A DNA stretch of 64,000 nt from NCBI GenBank assembly GCA_019614645.1, contig JABWDB010000006.1, positions 2,356,001-2,420,000 on the forward strand. The letters are read 5' to 3'. The position numbers were made by a program, and so were the translations under genes. Below, piece after piece: positions 35,999 to 47,885 of the stretch. The stretch is from Stratiolaelaps scimitus (Eukaryota > Arthropoda > Arachnida > Mesostigmata > Laelapidae). The number at the start of each line of letters is the position of its first letter. The stretch's first letter is position 1. The notes below the pieces were generated by a model. It was not told the DNA's origin, did not search any database, and saw nothing but the letters and a program-made list of their open reading frames with translations.

Positions 35999-37742
35999 GA
36001 TATTTAACAAATTACGCCTTATCCGGACGGTCGTTTAAGCTGAACTTATCTGGGCTTTCTCCAAGGGAAAGATGAGACGACGACCAGTGTCGACGATGTC
36101 CCAGCAGATCGTGATATCTCGGGATCGAACCTGCAATTATGAAGCTGTTCCATGGCATGCTCGCCCAAATAGAAGACCTATATTAGACCTTAAATCGTAA
36201 TGGATCGCCCATCGCACATAGGCGTCGAAAACGCTGCCATGGTATCATTAACCACATCCGTACGGACTCATTTTTCCTGGTGGATTCAACCCTCGTATAC
36301 CACCAGTATACAGCCAACGAAAATACGAGAGGTCCCATGTGAGCTGATGGCTCATCTCTGACGACAGCATCATCGTCGAGATGCACAATTTCAGAAAATT
36401 GCGATATCTTCTGCTTGATAACCCTCTGATGCATGACATCGCCCAAGCAGACGACGCACCTTCAGGAGTCTTATATGTTCTTCTAATAAAACTGCTACCA
36501 ATATTTGCCGCAGAGACTTTTTTTATCCTATGGCGGCATTCATTTATGAGTATAGGCCCTGGTGATGCTGTCAATATCTCGAGCAGATATAAACGACAGG
36601 ATTAATGTTCAACCGCTCAATGTATTCGATCTATTACATTATTGTGTGCATGTGCGTCAACCTGGAATCCTGGTCCTGGAATGGCGAAATCGTTAAATCA
36701 ACGAGCAAAGCGTCATGGGCTGATACGTTGTTCGTCCTGAGTTCACTGACTCACAAACGGCGTCGACAAACATAGAAGCAGACCAGTAAGCACTAGCTTA
36801 ACATAATAATAGTACTCGTTAGGGACTATGACGAGGATCAGGATACACCTCAAATGAACTCTTATAGTCTATGGCCTGCACTCGTTAACAAGTACACACA
36901 CATACTATGACATCCGGTGACAGGTTGGACGACATGTTTCCGGACTCAGCGATTTGCGAAGCTGGCGCCTCCCACTCAACGCAGAAACCTACCGTCGATG
37001 CCGAGTGCTAATTAGCGTGCAGCTGAGAAGGACAAAGATAGAGAGAAAGAGAGAGAGGAATTCTCTAAGCGTCGGATGAAATTGCGCATTGCTGCAATAG
37101 GCCGAGCTGTAAGCGACACAGCCACGTCGGCCATACCATGCAATCATCTGTCTTGACAAACTAAGTGCTCGTTTCTACTGGCTCAATTAGCCGCCATAGC
37201 TGTCATGGACACACTGAGATAACATCTGACTCTGCGGTGCAGGCCGCCCCGTAATCACTTCGTGCAGCTTCAGGCAACTCTCCGTCTGTCTTTCTCGCAG
37301 AGAAAATCTGATAACCCGGTGTTTAGGCCATTGTTTAGTGGCACAATGGCAACAGCCAGGTTTCGCTATAAGTGTACAATTTGCAGAAGAGCGCAACAGA
37401 CAATTTCATCATTAATGAACTATGTACTCGGGGTAATTGAAGCTCCAGAAGCTTTATACAGATACATAGATCTAATAGCAACTGGTGAATAGTTGTCCGT
37501 AACTTACCACAGACTTTTGTGGAAGAGAGAGAGAGAGAAGCGACACATATTTCCACTTCAATATAGCCTCATATTCTGTGGTACAGTGATGCGAGCACAA
37601 TGCGAGTCTCTTCTGGATGATGCAGCTCGCTTGGGAGACTACCGTATAAAAACTACCACTGCTGCATCGGCAACGCACACGCGCGAATGCTGCTGATCCA
37701 CGCCAGTAAATAGACGAAGATCAATATATACACATCAATATA

Positions 37743-37774
37743 GGCAATATATATATATATATATATATATTGCC
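37743..37774. repeat. TA-centred palindrome
   Basis: GGCAATATAT to ATATATTGCC with a (TA)n core; perfect over 32 bp. Confidence 0.85.
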
Positions 37775-38077
37775 TCCTACACGATAATATAGGTATACGT
37801 ATATATTGGTGGCCGTTTATTTATTGATACTGATCGGTATTCGTGCGAATGCAACGCTGAGCCCAATAGCAGTTATATATATATATTTTTTTGCTTATTG
37901 GTGAGAACTCGTTTCTAAGAATGTATTGAACATGTTGTGCATATTGGATAGTGCCCTTTGAATGTACCAGGATGATAATCAGACTGTCTACAACATCTCT
38001 ACATCATTCATTGCCACTAGACTGAATGGAACTCGGGACAGCTGGCCAAAATAAAATAGACAATTCTTATATACTGA

Positions 38078-38079
38078 TG

Positions 38080-38115
<36 letters not shown>
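38078..38115. repeat. AAT microsatellite
   Basis: About twelve uninterrupted AAT units, the longest trinucleotide array in the window. Confidence 0.9.
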
Positions 38116-38903
38116 GCTATTTGTGATCAAAACAGCATCTTTAGCGGACGTAAGGAGGCCTAGTAACCTAACCTACTTTGCTAGTGCACGTCGAGAACAC
38201 ACATTCTACTTTTGACAATGCTTACACAATTCATCACCCCATTATGCTCGCCTATGACAAATGACAGTAGAAAGAGACATCGGGACATATTGCGCGCACT
38301 AAGGATGAATGGTGAGAACTGCAGAGCAGAGTCATGGTCTCCTTCAACTTAGGTTGCCGGGCCGCCGCGCCTCAAACTGAAGGCGGCACCGCTGATTAGT
38401 TGCATAGAGTAGCCTAGATTAGCCTACGACGGGACGGTCGAACTGAGCAAAATGGCGAATCCGTCGCACAACTCGACCACCGACGAAAGCAAACTCGAGC
38501 TTGACAACAATGCTACACAGGCTTAGATTACGAATGAACGAGATTAACGCAGTTGTACTGAGCGATATAGAATGTTACAGCAATGTCAACACCTTGACTT
38601 GCCGCTCGCGTCACCTCGGGGAACTGTCCAGTTCGCTAACGCATCATATAATATAACAACCCAATGTGCGTACGCTTAGGTCGGATTTTACATCGCGCAT
38701 AACGGGCATACGCTCTCCACAGTGAACGGCACGGACGAAGAACACGTGCGACTATTTTGTCTCGTTTTGATATGTCTACCTATGACCTAAGCGCGTTCGT
38801 TGTTCAGTCGATCCGTTGTGGGCAATGCATGACATCGGCGTGGGCTAATGCCCACTTGACAGTACAGGGACATCATGCTAAACTGGCCATGGTATAATGT
38901 GTA

Positions 38904-38927
38904 CATATATATATATATATATATATT
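38904..38927. repeat. TA microsatellite
   Basis: About 24 bp of (TA)n. Confidence 0.85.
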
Positions 38928-41746
38928 TATGTACATGAATGGACTGACGATGGCTCCAGCGAGGCCTCAACACTTTAGCAATACTATGAAAAGTGCCATT
39001 ATTTAGATTATAACGCGAATGCTTATCTAAAGTTATTTTGTTGAATGAACTATTGTCGTTATGAAACAGTCTGCGGCTGGATATGGCCATCCTTTCATTG
39101 GGGTCTCGATGAGGCCATTCAGTCATGAATAGAACAAGCTTTATATAATATATTGATACCTCTGTGATACAGCATATATATTGCTCAGCTGGAAGAATCT
39201 ATTGTGCGAAACTCTATCGCCGAGAATAGATAGGTACAATCATCCGTACGTATATATCCCCCAGGGCCACGAACAAAAGGCAACAGGCTAAATTACAATA
39301 GGGACTTCAGTCCGTAGTCTGCTCAGCGATCTGCTGGGGGTATGTGCATTGTAGTCGTACTGACGTCAACATGCTGTAACGCTCCGATGTTGGAGGGAAC
39401 AGTCTTGATTATGACTTTCTCCTGGGGGACAGCTTGATTAACATAGACGAATCGGTTCGCTCTGCGTGCCGTAGAGGCGACCACGGAAGCCCTAGACAGC
39501 CACAGAGGAACGTCATAGTGCTAGCTATTATAGTCCACTTATACGATCGCTCTATGGTGGTGAACCCAATGCAAGTTGGTTCAATGCGAGTTGGGTCTGG
39601 ACGAGAATTTGGATCATATTCTATATATGTTACTTCCTAAAGGGTGCTTCAATATAAAAAGTGTAATTTCTACAGTGACCTCTCAAGGACCTTTTACAGC
39701 CTACCATAAGATTCTCTTATATGGAGGACGCTCTAGGCCTCGAGAGGTGCTTCCAATATCTAATCAGTAACCTTTCAATAGCAGCTTCCTCGTTCGCTAT
39801 CCTATACGGCCTCTCGTGTAACAATGAGTGGCGTAACTATAAAATCGAGGGGAAATTCCAACGAGCCCCAGCGCTGAAGTCAATACAGTGTCTCTATACA
39901 AATAAGTAAAAGGGTGGAACAACGCCGACCTTGGACGGACGAAAGGCGGCTCGAAGAAGAGAATCTTTGGAGAGATCCAGACAAACTGAGCCTTACAACG
40001 GATCGATGATTAGCTGTGGGCCAACGAAGGAATACATTTAGCGACGCGGCAGGGGTAGCACTCAAAATAGTGGTACACTTTTCGCAGGTCCAATTTAAGT
40101 CAATATTATAATTCTTCAAGGTCTTTTTTTTTGAGAGGAAAAAAAAATTATTCAAGGTCAAAAAGCCAGAGTCGTACACTAAAAAAGTGCAGCAATCAAC
40201 GATTTCCACTAGAGGCTATGCCTTGAGGCATTATATCTTCATTTGTTGCGGCTGAAGCCGCTTCGAGTCGATCGCTCCCCTATCGATTTCTCTCACCCGA
40301 GAACCCGTCGAGGTCTTTTAGGGTAAATATGCAGGAAATTGATCTATTATTATCGTCGGGTGGTAACGGTCGAGCTGTTGCGCTGGCTGGCCTGCATATA
40401 TCATAGAATCTTTCAATCGCGCTGAACGTGAATTATCATAAAAGTTAAGAGCGCAAAAATATCTCTTCTGATCTCAAAATCATTCGTTGTAGAGTATAAG
40501 AGAGCGCCCACTTAACAACTAACTAATGGAGCCCTCCTCGCTACGCCATTTAACTGCATTGGCCAGTAACTAAGGTCTGTGATTGATATATTGTCGTAAT
40601 ATTTGGCGGGAAGATCTTCAACTTTCCGTTTCACAGTCAGAGAAAGCCATCTCGAAAAATAGACCAAATGGTCCGGCAAACTACTGTGTGCATCCGAAAG
40701 AATATTAGATGTATTATACTTATATTTGTGGAATCTGAAAAGCTTTTACGGAGTTGATAACCAAAATCTGCCGCAAGGTAAAAAGTCTTGAAACTACTTC
40801 TCTAATGCCAGCTAGTATCATGCTTTCCATGAAACTTCCCGCATTAATATAGAGGATGCCGGGGACAAAAATGGAAAAACCACTTCAGACCCGCCTCAGG
40901 CCCTTAACTGAACGTCGCTATATTAAGGAACTTTTCTCAAGGACATACTTCATAAGCTCAGTGGATTTAAGGGCATATCAGCTCTGAGCTCGTGACCTTA
41001 TAGCATAATTCTAATTGGTACTCTACCAATTCTAACCGGTACTCACATATAACAAGCTTCCAAAAGACAACATCCTATTGTTTATTCATCTATAAACCAA
41101 ACTGGCTAAGCCCGTAGCTAAACTCTACCGATTTCTGAATACGTAGCTACCAATCCATCAAAGGAAGAATGAATCTTTCCAATTTCTTCGCCCATAGGGC
41201 GTAAAGTACCTTTTTCAAGCTAATACTTGGTCAGCATACAATATTCCTCGAAGTCCACGTACTCGATGCGTACAACAAGCGGAGCATCCCTTATTAACAT
41301 ATGTGTTTCATCTTGTTCTCTTCCAATCCTTCGTGACGTTATCATATCGGTCCCGCTGTCATGGACTAACAACGCCACGGCCACGGACAAAACTTCGTCA
41401 ACACGACGCCGACGTTGGTATCGGCACGCGCGGTGACTGATGACCTTCTCGACGATACCGCCCCTCCTACCGCACCTGCCATACCGGGCTCGTACTCTGC
41501 TACCTCGTGTGGCTGACCGTGGATCTTCCACGAAACGGTAACAAACACTTGCTGTACATGTGTGCGTGTGTGTTCAACCGCACGCGGTCCCCCGGGTGAG
41601 GAACTGGAAATGGCGCATACATACTGCGTGGTCTAAAACGGGCCTTAATGACCCTCTCCTTAACCTTAATGACCTCGCTGCGGTCGGGGTTTGTTCGTCC
41701 GACAAACGATACGACACACGATGCTGCTGCTGCCGACGGCCAACAG

Positions 41747-41908
41747 ACGGTTGTCGGTAACATCGGCGTGCATTCTCTTCCGTCGGAGTCGGCAGTGCAG
41801 ACCGTGTTTGAGTGCGTGGCAAGGGAGCTCTTCCGTAACGACATCTCTTGGGGCAGGGTGGCCGCCCTGTATTCGCTGTCGGGCGGACTAGCTATAGACT
41901 GCGTCAAG
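41747..41908 (+). CDS. BOK: BOK-like protein, exon 2 (BH1)
   Basis: 54 codons, phase 0 at both ends (acceptor CCAACAG, donor AAG|GTACGT), giving residues 100-153 of the joined protein. Residues 126-153 contain ELFRNDISWGRVAALYSLSG, a clear BH1 motif with the W-G-R core at 134-136, followed by GLAIDCVK, which is close to the BOK-type sequence GLAVDCVR. BH1 forms part of the groove that receives BH3 helices. The segment before it (GNIGVHSLPSESAVQTVF) lines up with the linker and helix 3-4 of BOK. A long open frame on the opposite strand (41,500-41,982) is a shadow. Confidence 0.88.
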
Positions 41909-42196
41909 GTACGTATCCTGTCTACCGTCGACCTTCGCCTTAACACCCCCATACCCATGAATGTATTGAGTGTGCACCTCATCTGCTGTATATATATACA
42001 TACCTTCTTAGCTGTATCTAACGCGTGACCTTCTTATCCTATAACGCAAATAAGCAATTGGAGTGATATAAATAATGCAACTCTTAAAGGAATTAATGTG
42101 TCGAGCCTCTTAGCTGTTAGCAATGTTCAATGGATCCATGTACAATGGATATGTTGCAATGTTTACTGTATTTTGTGATATTTTTAGTGTTTATGC

Positions 42197-42232
42197 CATA
42201 ATGTGTATATATTTCAATATATACACATTATG
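42197..42232. repeat. Perfect 16-bp hairpin, 4-nt loop
   Basis: The arms at 42,197-42,212 and 42,217-42,232 (CATAATGTGTATATAT and its complement) surround TTCA. It lies in intron 2 of the BOK-like gene. Confidence 0.9.
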
Positions 42233-42442
42233 TCATACCGTACATACATAAGCTTAACTACACTGCAATTTCGTCAGTAAAGCAAGTTTTATATTGTATT
42301 GGTATATAAAGCGGTAACTCTGGACAAAGACCTTGTTGATAAAAAAAATTCTTGGTATATTTTGTTTGACAAATGGTTGTATTGTGCAAACCTTGAAAAT
42401 CTATCGAGCACAGACTCTGAAACTTTCAACGTTACTCTGCTC

Positions 42443-42473
<31 letters not shown>
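42443..42473. repeat. TA microsatellite
   Basis: About 30 bp of (TA)n in intron 2 of the BOK-like gene. Confidence 0.9.
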
Positions 42474-42475
<2 letters not shown>

Positions 42476-42999
42476 TAGCTCAGGTATACCGCACAATCTT
42501 ACGTTCGCCTCATGCAAGTCGACGGATTTTTGGAATGTTTAGCATACCGCGGGAGATAGATACGGCAAGACATACATTGTGTTGGATTCCCGATCTGTGC
42601 AAATTCCGCTGTAAACATTGCTGGTCTCTGCCGGGTTTTCATAGCGAAACGAAGTACGTGTTTAGTTCTCCAGATTTCTGTACAGCGCGCTTCTACAATA
42701 TATATATATACATAGATTGATCCTTGGGACACACCCTGTATAAGAGCTCAGATCTTCTAGCTCTTAGACTCACCCTAGACTTTGCTTAGAATAAGGGAAA
42801 TAATTTACGACAGATCGATTTGAGCGATGGAAAACCGTAGACAGCTCGATTAGAGCATACTGTATTGGTTGTTAACTAGAAAATATTCAGCTTAAATTAC
42901 TACTTAACACTGTTCCACCCCTCCCCCCCCAAGTACGGGCTAACCGCAAGAGAATGGCTACGATCCTACTAACACTACTTCGGGCGTATGTCCTTTCAG

Positions 43000-43095
43000 T
43001 TGGGCCATCCTGAATACATAATGACCATTGTCAACTCGCTCGCATTGTTTGTAGAGCGAGACGTCGCGCATTGGATAGCCCAACAGGGCGGCTGG
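43000..43095 (+). CDS. BOK: BOK-like protein, exon 3 (BH2)
   Basis: 32 codons, phase 0 at both ends (acceptor CCTTTCAG, donor TGG|GTATGT), giving residues 154-185. The sequence ends FVERDVAHWIAQQGGW, with the BH2 core W178-I-x-x-x-G-G-W185. This matches the BOK stretch ending RRRGGW. In Bcl-2 family genes a splice junction directly after this G-G-W is a known conserved feature, which strengthens the assignment and the chosen boundary. The exon is too short to stand out as an open frame; I found it from its splice sites and motif. Confidence 0.9.
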
Positions 43096-43308
43096 GTATG
43101 TATACTATAAATAGTGTTCATTTGGCAGACGTGTATCGGTGGTGTTATTTATTTCGGCTTAGATAAATCTGCATGTATCTATCACAGGGCTGGATAGTAG
43201 AAGGACGATATAATTTTTTGTTACGACGTGGGTGCTCAGAAGCTGCGATAACTTACATAACAACAAAGGCAAATAGCAATGGTGGCACTCGTTGTTCTTA
43301 GATGTTCC

Positions 43309-43364
43309 TGGATTTCCCTGATATACTATTTAATGTAGATTAAATAGTATATCTGGGAAATCCA
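43309..43364. repeat. 26-bp inverted repeat, 4-nt loop, one mismatch
   Basis: The arms at 43,309-43,334 and 43,339-43,364 (left arm starts TGGATTTCCCTGATATAC) surround GTAG and differ at one position. It is followed by a T run. It lies in intron 3 of the BOK-like gene. Confidence 0.9.
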
Positions 43365-44635
43365 CTTTTTTTTTGTCCTCTAAAAAAAATGTGGATGTTC
43401 AGCTTAGGTTAGCAGTTATGGGTGATGACACTCGATTTGAGCTAAACTCATTGTCGATAATCGAATGATCCAGAAGCGAAGCAGATGGTCCCAGTTCTCG
43501 AACACTTCACAGTCAACCTCAGTTATTTCCAGGTTAGGATTTGGTGAAGCTGTGGCTTCGTTGCCTCCGTGAGTGAAATCTAGACAGGCTGCCCTCATTG
43601 ACAAAGTTACTTGGAAAGTGCGTTTTTTTTCTCTTAACTGACTCTCAGCTTATGTTCATAAAAGTTACACTTGGATATCCCATGGCGGAATGATAGAGCT
43701 ATAATAGTTAACCCTGTCGTTTCTTGCTCTCCAAAAAACGGTGCGCGCTATGAAAAAAAAACATAGAAATACATGTTGGGTTCAATGTACGCATTTGACA
43801 ACGTTGGCAAGCTTAGACTACCGCTGACAATCGTATGCTGTCTTGGTAGCCGTCAACTTACTACAATATTCCCCAACCAGAAGGACACATTATGTACATG
43901 CTCCAGGTACATCTGCTCGTATCCATGTATCAGCAAGCGACTATAGGAAGTCAGTCCACTGTAACTTTTTTCTTTCATCATAGCTGACTCTCAGCTGTCC
44001 TTTCATGGCTAGCCTCGGTACCTCTGTGTATCACTTCTTCAAGGACCTGTCATCTTGGCCTCGCTGGACCTATCTGAACGACTTTGCCCACTGCTGCTAC
44101 TAGCACTAAGCTCCTCGAAGAATAAACTCGGTTATCGCTATATGATACACGAGAAGTACATGTAAACCTGTTCCGCTCAAGGAAACATCATCCCATCCCG
44201 CTTCGACCTCTACCGGAGAAACCGAACTTGATAACGTGGCGCCACCTCGAATAAAACCTCAACTCGAATCAGTGAAGCGTTGATTTCCTTTACACGATGA
44301 AAATTCGAAGCTCAAACCTACCGACGTTCGAATATCCTTTAGTCAGTTAAGCATATTGACGCTGTAATTGCTTGCAGGATATGTTTTTATTATAACATAC
44401 GATCTGCATAGTGTGTCGAAATGTACATAGCACAACGAATCTCATATTTACACAAGTGTTACAGAAATCCAAGTCAAGCTAGAACTGTCGACCCCCCGCC
44501 CGCACCCGTGATAGCGTATCTTCATCACGCTCATTGGTGTTTTCCGCGCACGCGACACCCCACGCGATGTTTTTCCGTGCCATCTGTCAACTACTCGTCG
44601 TCGCGATGTTGATGTAACGTGACTGATCTGGTGGA

Positions 44636-45216
44636 GTGGATCATTACTATAATGAAATCCCAAGCGTTCCCCTTCTCAGTTCACACCGGAATAGGTCTCC
44701 CAAATCCATTATGGATGCCATGAATCCAAAACGTGTCATGTATGTAGATGCTGACCTCTCGTGCAGGGGGGTGTACTGCTTGTGTGGTGTGTCCCATCGC
44801 AACGTTGAGGCGAACGGTGCCGAAGGTCTTTGGAAGGATCTTTGAACCCGTGAGTTGAACAAGCCGAATTCGAAGTTGCAAAATTCGAAATTGTTTGCAA
44901 GCATGCCTATTATGCTATCAATTTCGATGGACATTTCGCCGGGCCAAAATATCACAGCAGATCGTTGCAGGTGCTTCTGGGCACTCAAACTCGCCACATC
45001 AACTATTATATCAGGAATCGAGCAACGTGTAGACCGGAATGACTTGGACGTTCGTAGGTTGAGGGCAGATATATCCAACGAACGACCCAGAGCGACGAAG
45101 GACACTACCACTGAGGGATATTTAGAGTGGATCAAAAGCCCGCAATGCAGGTTTTCCCTTGTAGGTCCCGCACACATCAGCCTCCTTGCCAGGCTGTGCA
45201 TTTGGCATTGAGCCAA
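44636..45216. other. 580-bp stretch open on both strands, identity unknown
   Basis: The minus strand is open for about 190 codons (44,647-45,216). One plus-strand frame is open from 44,636 to 45,211 apart from a single TGA (44,843-44,845). Neither product has a motif I recognise. The plus-strand product is the more ordinary in composition (for example DLDVRRLRADISNERPRATK). It may be a captured gene fragment or a decayed element inside intron 3 of the BOK-like gene. Function is unknown. Confidence 0.3.
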
Positions 45217-47613
45217 ATACTTTGTGCGGTGCTTCGTCAGCGCGCCAACGGGAAGAAGAGTATGGGTGAGAGAGAGAGAGAGAGGGCTCTATTCAAATGC
45301 AGCCTCATCTGTATACAGACAGAGATTGATTCGCATGGACGAGGCGAACTGTTACACACATACAGATCTATAGTATATGTATCTCTAGTATCTCTATAAT
45401 AAGTAAATCTATTGAAACCAACTTGCTGCACCGTTCGCGGGACAGCAACACTGCGCATTACGAATCGTGTCGCAAGCTAAAAACGAAACGTCATTACGGG
45501 CGAATTTGGCGGGACGCCCGTTTTCTATCGTTCTTGCTCCGTTGTGAGGCACTGAGCCCTGCAAGGGCAATACTCTGAAGTGTCACTTTGTGGAAATTCT
45601 CCGTGACAAATTGAGCATCCGTCTCGGACGATACGAACGCCGCAAAGAGTCGTCGACCGCTGCCTCGTAAGAGACAGGTAGACAATTTTGAGGATGAATG
45701 AACCTGTAATTTATGTACGTAGAGTACGACGGCCGGCACTTCGAACGAGAGATTTATAGGCAACGTCGCAGATTTTACATTTTTAAGCAGCTAGCAAGAA
45801 AGCGAGCGTTGTGTTGAATCCAGAAGAGAAGGGCCTGGGTGAGAAAGCAGATCGTCGTCTTTTTGTCCTTGTAATTCCTCACCCTAGGACCCCACGCGTT
45901 CCGATAGCAGATCATTCCTGTGTACCCATGCGCGCTGCCATGATTTCGCATTGCCTATAGCAAATAGTGTTTGCAGCAGTACAACATTTTTATCGCCTCC
46001 TCCGATACCAAAATGCTGATGTTGCACCTCCATCATTTGGTGTGGATTCGCTTCTTTAGCTTCTCATCTCGTTGGCTCTTGATTGCTGTCAGCAGAATCG
46101 AATTAGACCGACAGCTATTCGCATCTGGTGTCTCTATTCATCATCAAAACGATTCGTCGATACACATCGAGAGAGGAGAGATTCACTCGGGTGGTACTCG
46201 TGCAAACAGCCTGAGCGACTAAGTTCACTTTGTCTCCATAGAACTCTGCCGATGCGACCCCTGCCACCGGTATCTTCAATCCTTTTAGTTCGCGGGATCA
46301 AACCTGCGAGCGGATCGAGTGTCGAACTATTTACTTGTCGTCCTTGTCGGCCAACCAGGCCAACGAGCCTTCGTCGGATCCTGTTCGACGTCCGCGTCCT
46401 GCGATCACTCATGGGAGAGCCAGGCCTCCACCGGTCCTGTGTATGTATGTGTTCCGTGTGTCAACTCTGTACGATTCGTAGCGTTGTCAATAATTCAACA
46501 ACTGCTTCCGTCGTCGACTCGAGCAAATTACCGACGCTTTCCCTTCATCGGCCTGCCCTTGAGAGCGTTCGTCGCGTCGGCAAGGTCTCTCTATACTAAT
46601 ACCACTATTACTACAACTGCGACTACTACTTATATAGTCTATCAGGTCTTGGAGGTTTTCCTCACGAGTGGCGCAGTAACAACTCCGTCTTCGCTCCGTT
46701 TTCTAAACGTACTCCATTTGATAGAATAGTACACTCCCATTCAGACTGGGCAGAGAGCTCAATAAATTATTAACCACGCCGGTAGCTGCATCACACAATG
46801 CCCCAAGACCTACAAGACGTGATCATTGTGTATGCGGACTGCCATCTTGCTATTGAATAGCGATTGCGAAATTCGAAGTGCCACCATAGTTTATGATGGA
46901 GGGACGCACCTGATTGGAGATCCCGGTGGTACAAGCGCATCCGCTGCCTGAACGATAAACAGATACCAGTAAACATATCCACGAGGCATGGCGGTTCATT
47001 TATCATTTCCATATTATCATAAATCACTGCCCCCAACTTAGGGGCGGGTCCTTCCTTCCTGCCTTGCGTATTAGCTGTCTCACACCTTGCATGATCAACT
47101 GACCAGCTGGGATACAAGGCAGAACTACGATGTACTGCATCTCAATGCGCGATGTATTATAATCCCCGCACAATCATCGGCGCCTCAATCTGGCCAAACA
47201 ATGTGAAGCCACACGCAGACGCCCTAAAGCCCCATCCGGATATGACGGTAGCGAAAATTAGCCCCAGATGCACGATATTCATTGCAGGTACGACGTGCTT
47301 CCACTGCCATCATTGCGATGGCTTTCGTGACTCTGGGTAAACACGGATGATCTCCTCATATGCATTCATTGCGTATCGCAATCATGGCTCACTCAATTAT
47401 ATTTTATCTCGCCATCAAGCTTGTGTTTCACTCGCTTGAAAATGGTTTGTTGCTTATTTTTTTTTATTAATTACAAGGGACCTGCATTTTTATGACCTGC
47501 ATTATTAATTACAAGGGAACTGATTGCTGCAACAAGGGACCTGTCTAATATGTCCTCTTCCCAACGTAACCGAACCCAATGCTAAAACTGCCTGCCTGCC
47601 GCTATCGTTTCAG

Positions 47614-47733
47614 AGCGCGTTAATCAGCCGCTTCAAGACAGAGAGCGCCCGCTCTCGTCTGCTCGAGGTAGGACTGATGTGCGTCCTCGTCATATTGGTA
47701 CTTATTGCTGTGAGGCAGATCATTCTGCGATGA
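47614..47733 (+). CDS. BOK: BOK-like protein, exon 4 (membrane anchor, stop)
   Basis: 39 codons plus TGA, phase 0 after a strong acceptor (GCTATCGTTTCAG), giving residues 186-224. A basic stretch (RFKTESARSR) is followed by a hydrophobic segment at about 203-218 (VGLMCVLVILVLIAV) and a short charged tail (RQIILR). This is the tail-anchor layout of Bcl-2 family proteins, which places them in the outer mitochondrial or ER membrane. The part between BH2 and the anchor is short. With exons 1-3 the protein is about 224 residues, close to the roughly 210 of vertebrate BOK. The anchor itself carries no family-specific motif, so this exon rests on position, phase and hydrophobicity. Confidence 0.78.
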   Translation, partial: SALISRFKTESARSRLLEVGLMCVLVILVLIAVRQIILR

Positions 47734-47879
47734 TGGAGCTCCTCACCGAAGGAACAATTGAACAATCAGAAGTGGCTTCGAGGAAGGATCGTTCGCGACA
47801 CCGACACTCCAAACAACGCGATCAAATGATCCTCTGCCTCCGAATGCGAACGATTGAAGACAAACGAAGAAGGCTAAAT

Positions 47880-47885
47880 AATAAA
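47880..47885 (+). terminator. Candidate polyadenylation signal of the BOK-like gene
   Basis: AATAAA lies about 150 bp after the TGA stop at 47,731. It is the first exact match downstream. A His-rich open frame over it (47,679-48,266) is best read as 3' untranslated sequence. Confidence 0.4.

Larger units (their letters stand above)
27849..41746 (+). other. Intron 1 of the BOK-like gene (about 13.9 kb)
   Basis: The intron is bounded by the donor GTTAGT at 27,849 and the acceptor CCAACAG ending at 41,746, both phase 0. Its contents that I can name are two SINE-like repeats (29.2 and 34.87 kb), a GC-rich island (31.3-32.3 kb), a perfect 27-bp hairpin (35.94 kb), a TA-centred palindrome (37.74 kb), a 20-bp direct repeat (33.68/33.88 kb) and many microsatellites. 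I found no further exon with recognisable coding content. Open frames such as 30,297-30,662 and 28,683-28,958 (plus) have no motifs. Confidence 0.7.
41909..42999 (+). other. Intron 2 of the BOK-like gene
   Basis: 1,091 bp, GTACGT to CCTTTCAG, with a strong pyrimidine tract before the acceptor. It holds a perfect hairpin (42,197-42,232) and a TA tract (42,443-42,473). No open frame of note. Confidence 0.8.
43096..47613 (+). other. Intron 3 of the BOK-like gene
   Basis: 4.5 kb from GTATGT to CTATCGTTTCAG. It contains a 26-bp inverted repeat (43,309-43,364) and a stretch open on both strands (44,636-45,216). A GC-richer section at 46.0-46.7 kb and a short direct repeat near 47,475-47,520 are also visible. 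No exon with recognisable family motifs. Confidence 0.75.

Noticed and set aside
36100..36165. B-box-like GCAGGTTCGATCCCG on the minus strand
   Set aside because: No matching A box at tRNA distance and no foldable cloverleaf. At most a diverged SINE head.
41500..41982. 160-codon minus-strand frame
   Set aside because: It is antisense to the well-supported BH1 exon and has no motif of its own.
46290..46325. B-box-like GCAGGTTTGATCCCG on the minus strand
   Set aside because: No A box or acceptor stem. Not a tRNA gene.
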